In this document: piece by piece, positions 59,190 through 64,000 of the stretch
Position numbering within the stretch: the first letter of the stretch is position 1
Layout: every line of letters begins with the position of its first letter
From: Myrica gale
Taxonomy: Eukaryota > Streptophyta > Magnoliopsida > Fagales > Myricaceae
Direction: 5' to 3'
Length of the DNA stretch: 64,000 nucleotides
Assembly (NCBI GenBank): GCA_963930655.1
Contig: OZ005607.1
Location: 13,594,874-13,658,873, forward strand
Position numbers and translations under genes: made by a program
The notes under the pieces: model-generated
Told to the model about the DNA's origin: nothing
The model's input: only the letters and a program-made list of their open reading frames with translations
Databases searched by the model: none

Positions 59190-59370
59190 GGGGTTCGATC
59201 TTCATTTTGGAGAGAACCCAAGGTTGGAACGTGTTTGTTCTTGCCAAGTTGTGTAGTGGAGGGAGGGGTTCGATATTCTTTTGGAGAGAACCCAAGGTCG
59301 GAAGTTGTTCGTGGGAAGAATTTTGAAGGGAGGGGTTCGATCTTCATTTTGGAGAGAACCCAAGGTCGGA
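59190..59370 (+). repeat. three direct repeats before the gypsy gag
   Basis: GGGGTTCGATCTTCATTTTG plus AGAGAACCCAAGGTCGGA recurs at about 59190-59227, 59265-59301 and 59332-59370, with spacings of 75 and 67 bp. They lie in the untranslated leader of the gypsy element. Role unknown. Confidence 0.8.
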
Positions 59371-59389
59371 CTTGTTGTTGCAGCCAAGT

Positions 59390-62300
59390 ATTGCAATGGA
59401 GGCAGCGTCGAGTTCACTCACTTCCAACAGAGACCGGTTCGAAGCCTTGGAGTCATCAACTCTATGGCTGAAAGACAAGATGGTGGAGACATCCACAACC
59501 ATGGCTGACATGCAAGGAGCCATAGCTAGAGTCACCATGGCCACCGAAGAGAATAGGAGAGCGGTGGAAGGGATGAAACAAGACCTACAAGCGGTATTGG
59601 TGAGACTTGGTAGAGAGCCAAGTGGAGGCAACAATGTAGAAGCCGCAAGAAGGGAGGAGAAGATAAGGGAGGATGCTCAATACATGGATGGAAGAGAAAC
59701 TCAGCCATCCGAGTCCACAAGAGGGGAGCCTAGACAACAACTTAGAATGGGCGGCCGTGTGGAGAATGAGCATGAAGGAGTCGAGAGATGGCTACGTGTG
59801 GAGTCCAACCATGGCGATGATGACCATGGAAGATCGGAAGGAAGAGATGGAGGAAGTCAGTATACGAAGGAGAGATCCTATGGCCGAGCCTATGAAGATG
59901 ATAGATGGCGTGAAGGATCGCGGAGTGATCGTGACCGCTATGATCGTGACGGTGAGAGAAATCGGTTTAACCACAGAGGACCTAGGAGGCAACATTTCCA
60001 TGGAGGTGATCATGATCGTGATGAAGATGGAAATCGGTTTCACAACCGAGGACCTAGGAGGCCGAAGATCGAGTTCCCAAAGTTTGGTGGAGGTGATCCC
60101 CATGAATGACTTGATAAGGCGGATCACTACTTCCACATGTATGAAGTGCCGAGAGAAGAAAGAGTTTCCACCGTGTGTTTCTATCTTGAAGGTAAAGCAA
60201 GCAAGTGGTGGAGGTGGATCCGAGCCCAATATGAGAAAGAGAGAAGAAGGCTCGGGTGGACAGCTTTTGAAATGGAGCTACTCATGCAATTTGGGCCCTC
60301 GCCCATTGTCGATCACCATGGCCAACTAGCCAAGATCAAGCAAGAAGGCAAGGTGCATGCATATGTGGAGGAGTTTCGGTAACTCCAAACCTTAGTAAGG
60401 GGTTGGTCGGAAGAGGCACTCATTGGCACATTTGTTGATGGGCTTAAGCCGTGGATAGCTAAAGAGTTGAAGTTGAAGCAGCCCACCAGATTGCAAGAAG
60501 AAATGAGGATGGCTGAGATCCTTGAAGATAGCCACCGGTTTGAGCAGAGGCATGACAAGGAAGAAGTTGCTAGCGAGGAAGATGAGCCCTTGCAATCCGA
60601 GATCCCTTCGAAGGGAAAGGAGGTGGTTGAAAAGGCATGCAGGAAGAAGAATGACCTACTGAAGCTTAGCCGGGAGGAGCTTGCTGAGTACCTCAGAAAG
60701 AGGATGTGCTTCAAGTGTGGAGATAAGTGGAGTCCTGACCACCAATGCAAGAAGGGAAAGCTCATGCTCATGATTGATGAAGAAGAGTCGAGTGAGGAGC
60801 ATGGCTATGCGAAGCACTCAAGTGATAGTGAGTTGAGTCTTAGTGCCATGACCGGCATTGGGAGAAACTCAACCTTGATATTCAGGGCTTCGATGGGCAA
60901 GCATGAGATCACCGTGTTGGTGGATAGTGGGTCTACCCACAACTTCATCAACACTCACCTTGTTAGTAAGGCGGACTTGCATGGAGAGGAGGTAGAAGCC
61001 TTTGAAGTAAAGCTTGCCAACGGTGAGAAGATGAGATGTCATCAGATGGTAAAGGCGGCTTCCATCGATGTCCAAGGTATGAGTATAGTTGCTGATCTTT
61101 ATGTACTTTCCTTGGATGAGTTGGATGTGGTTTTGGGCAATGCTTGGTTGAAAGACATTGGCAAGATCATACTTGATTATGATGGGAGGAGTATGGAGTT
61201 CACCTTTGGGGGTAGAGTTGTTACTTGGAGCATGGGTGGACTACCTAGAGAGGAGTTAGTGTGGGAGGACTACGATGGCGTGGCCTCTAGAGTTACAAAG
61301 GTTACCCTTGGGGTCAAGGGTACTCTTTATGGAAGGGGGATTGAAAAGATCCCTAGTGCTGACGTGGGCGACAAAAGCCATGCGTGGGAGGATAGGTGCC
61401 GAGATGAGGCGCCAAGGACCCACATGGGCACTCATGACATGCCCACAGCGCGCGCAGTGACAACACCACAACCATGCCATGGAACCAGCGCGCGCGCGCG
61501 CAAGCTAGGCGCCCCAGACAAGGCATGGCGCCTCACCAACGCCCATGCCTGGCATGCCAGCCAGCCGGCCACAGACCTGCCATGACAGCACATGGCCTCG
61601 CCCATGGCCTTGCCATGACATGGCGCAGCAGCAAGTCCTTGGCCACCAGCCAAGCCAAGCAGCAACAGCGAGCAAGCAAACAAAGGAGTGTCATGACAAA
61701 GGATGGCCACCACCAGTGGCGGAGCACCACCACCCTTACCGGTACTTGGTGGGGAATGGAAGAGGAAGGTCCCAGGACCCGGAGGAGCATCACTACCCAT
61801 GGTGGTACAAGCGACGGCGGCGCCACCGTGGACGGCGGCGGACGACGGCGAGATCCCAACAATCAGGGAGGTATCTTAGAGATTAGTTTCCTTTTGTGTT
61901 ATGATTGAATAAATCATATCTTCTAGATTTAGGGATCCTTTCCTAAACTCTAGAAGATTCCTTTCCTTTATGTTCTTGTTATATTAGCATGTAATATCAA
62001 ATCTGCTTGATTCAAGGGATTTGATTTAGAGTTGATTGTGATTTGATTTGATTTGATTGAGTCCATTAGGGTTTGTAAGCTCCTAAGGATGTCTATATAA
62101 ACACCCTTAGGAGCATTAGAGTGATTCATTCAGAGAGAGAGTCTTAGAGAGCCAGAGAGCTTTTGGGTTGGGATTTGGCCAAGCATAGGCACGTATATGC
62201 TAAGTCGGTTTCAAGGCTAATAACCTTGTAACATGGGATTCATTCTAGGCTAATAACCTAGTTTGGGTACCCGTTCTTGGGCTAATTAACCCTTGATAGG

Positions 62301-62523
62301 GATTGTTCTTGTGTTCTTGTGGTTCTTGGGCTAATTAACCCTTAACCACGTTCTTCATTCTTCAATAATATCAGTTCGAGTGTTCTCCATTTGAGTGTGT
62401 TAGATCCTAATTGCAACGCTCGTGTGTTCATTAAACGGTTCGGGAGGATCGATTGTGGTGTTGGAGCAGATCGCTTGGCGGGAGTTGGAGTTGTTATGGC
62501 GGCCTAGACCGGGGTCCCTAACA
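59390..62523 (+). mobile_element. Ty3/gypsy element with gag and protease but no visible pol
   Basis: Gag (about 59396-60800) has an N-terminal coiled coil, an Arg/Asp/Gly-rich stretch (RSDRDRYDRDGERNRF), the retrotransposon gag core (FYLEGKASKWW), and a CCHC-type knuckle CFKCGDKWSPDHQC. An aspartic protease follows (LVDSGSTHNFINTHL, about 60916-61250). No reverse transcriptase, RNase H or integrase comes after it. Instead there is a GC-rich low-complexity stretch (61360-61860) and an LTR-like region ending CCCTAACA at 62523, with a TATA box (TCTATATAAAC) near 62092. The left LTR is not found. Gag-only gypsy elements with LTRs are known as TR-GAG. Broken at a few places. Confidence 0.65.
61360..61860. 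repeat. GC-rich low-complexity segment in the gypsy element
   Basis: Dense CATGGC/CATGACA/GCCATGCC words and a GCGCGCGCGCGC run near 61490-61501, unlike the AT-rich surroundings. Long frames cross it on both strands, which is expected of GC-rich repeat DNA and is not evidence for genes. Confidence 0.6.
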
Positions 62524-62789
62524 AAATTGATGAGAATACGAGCAAGGCGTCAAATGTGCTAGTTCAAATTCCCATAGAGCCGGTTACGAGAGAACGAGAC
62601 AAGAAGTTCAAGGACGTACTCGACGAAATCATTCATGAGATATGGGCCCAAGCCCATTCGTGGAGGCCCATCAAAGATGATCCACTTTCTAGAAGGATCT
62701 GGTCAAGAGATAATTTTGGGACTATTCTAGAAGAATCAGATTGCATGGAAATTCTAAGGGCAAAATCCTTTCCTTTTGAAATCTTTTGA
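62524..62789 (+). mobile_element. gypsy C-terminal polyprotein scrap
   Basis: An open stretch containing EPVTRERDKKFKDVLDEIIH resembles the GP(I/M)TRxRxKKFK segment found near the C-terminus of several plant gypsy polyproteins. It lies between the preceding LTR-like region and the LTR at 62787. It is a fragment only. Confidence 0.45.
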
Positions 62790-63388
62790 TTATGTTCAGC
62801 ATTTAATTTCCTTGTTGGGTACTGTTCACGTCCAGGTCTAGAGTTAGGCAAATAAAGAATATTTCTTTAGTTTATTTTAGTATTGTTCACGTCCAAAATA
62901 TAGTTCCTTAAATAGGTTGTGTTTTAGGCAAGCTAGGATTTAATTCCTTGCCTAATTTCGAATTTTATTATGTTTTCTATGTTAGATTTATTTCCTTATT
63001 TGTCTTATGTGTTTTAGGCAAGCTAGGATTTAATTCCTTGCCTAATTTCGAATTTTATTAGGTTTTCTATGTTAGATTTATTTCCTTGTTATTTTCAGCC
63101 CTTTAAATAGGAGCTCTTGCATTGTAATGAAACACACATTGATCAATGAAATTGTGACAGTATTTCTCTTTGGTTCTTTGAAGAACTTCTCGAACTTATC
63201 GTGATTTCCCGTGGCGTTCAACACGACTTATGAAACGGATTTCCATCCCCGTTTGTGGCGTCTTCACCATACCGAGGTTCTTGCTTTCCTAAGCAACGGG
63301 TCGAGGTTCCATTCGAATCCATGCTAGAAACGATCTTGGGTTCCCTATAGTTGTTGGGTCTAGTTACGGGATAACGGGGTTCATATCA
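62787..63388 (+). repeat. LTR of a gypsy-type element
   Basis: About 602 bp, TGATTATG to CATATCA, followed two bases later by a perfect primer-binding site TGGTATCAGAGC (63391-63402). A TATA-like TTTAAATAGG lies near 63104. The left boundary is inferred from the inverted end repeat. Contains a 90-bp tandem duplication. Confidence 0.6.
62920..63091. repeat. 90-bp tandem duplication inside the LTR
   Basis: GTTTTAGGCAAGCTAGGATT starts at 62921 and again at 63011; the two copies are nearly identical through CTATGTTAGATTTATTTCC. Confidence 0.85.
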
Positions 63389-64000
63389 TTTGGTATCAGA
63401 GCTTTGGTTCTAGTTCGGGTTTGCTTATCCCTTTTTATTTTCGTTCCTTTGTTTCTTCTTTTTATTTCCTTCGACTACCTTCTCTAATTTCTTTTCCTTT
63501 GTCTCTGTCGTACAGTCGGCTCCTATCAACTACTTAGCCGAAAATTCTTGACTTCTCTATTCAAAGCTTTGCTAGAGCTGGTTCTTGTTATCTCTTGTTT
63601 TAAAGTTTCATATCTTAGTGTATTGAGATCTTGTGCTATTGTTATCAAAGGAGAAGAGAAAGAGACTCCCAAAAGAAGAAGAAAGGAAGGGGTCCGAAAA
63701 AAAAAATCCGAAAATCTCATTTATTGAGGTTCCTGTTATTTTGAAATTCACCCCACCCCAAAGTCCTATTATTTTGAGTGAAACACGAGAGACGGTTGAT
63801 CTCTATTCTTGAGTGTAAACACGTCAGGGTGCGATTTGGGAGGTCCTTGTTATTTCTTTCGTTCTAAAATTGTTTTTTGGTAGTAATCATGTCTCGTGAT
63901 AGTGGAAAGAGCATTGCCAGCAATGATACGAGCCTTGCTGAACATAGATTACTTATGGAGGCCTTGGTGAGTCGGCTGGACAAATCTTTGAACACATCAT
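63389..64000 (+). mobile_element. 5' internal region of an LTR retrotransposon, cut by window end
   Basis: After the primer-binding site there is about 490 bp of leader, then an ATG at 63890 that opens a frame (MSRDSGKSIASNDTSLAEHR) up to the window end, likely the start of gag. The element continues beyond the window, so completeness cannot be judged. Confidence 0.55.

Noticed and set aside
61432-61886. Long frames on both strands rich in Ala, His, Arg
   Set aside because: GC-rich repeat DNA lacks stops in several frames at once; no protein family is recognisable.

Overview
This is a window of nuclear DNA from a flowering plant, most likely a eudicot. The evidence is spliced genes with plant-type introns, an ABC transporter very close to Arabidopsis ABCG3, a mitochondrial bL19 gene, a small secreted peptide gene, and several plant-specific transposon families. 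I cannot name the species. I see no bacterial, organellar or viral genome, no CRISPR array and no convincing tRNA or rRNA gene.

Host genes. (1) On the minus strand, 3981 to 2398 holds the first two exons of an unrecognised gene that may encode a plastid or membrane protein and runs off to the left. (2) 8347-8679 (+) is a single-exon gene for a 110-aa secreted peptide precursor whose C-terminal block resembles the IDA/IDL core. (3) 23495-26345 (+) is a five-exon nuclear gene for mitochondrial ribosomal protein bL19m. (4) 31168-38726 (+) is an 11-exon ABCG half-transporter gene, ABCG3-like, with unusual ATPase motifs and one GC-AG intron.

Repeats. The left arm has a TRIM (299-713) and a solo LTR with matching target duplications (921-1242). 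From about 10.1 to 21.2 kb lies a CACTA (En/Spm) complex. It holds a minus-strand TNP2/Ptta transposase gene, three blocks rich in the near-palindrome CGTTCGGACG, a fragment of a putative plant transposon protein gene, and an inserted Sirevirus-like Copia fossil (15.04-18.54 kb). The ABCG3 introns carry a hAT-type miniature element and a TRIM with perfect target duplications.

From 40.9 kb to the right edge the DNA is almost all nested LTR-retrotransposon fossils. They are a Copia remnant with its LTR, an inverted solo LTR of the same family inside another plant-transposon-protein fragment, and a second Sirevirus-like Copia (45.7-50.0 kb). Beyond these come an Athila-like Ty3/gypsy element on the minus strand (about 54-59.1 kb), a gypsy element with gag and protease but no visible polymerase (59.4-62.5 kb), and an LTR plus gag start running off the right end.

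The host genes do not form a pathway: they are separate transcription units. I found no convincing undescribed system. The best leads are the peptide precursor with its odd core, the degenerate nucleotide-binding domain and GC-AG intron of ABCG3, and the link between the plant-transposon-protein domain and the CACTA motif blocks.
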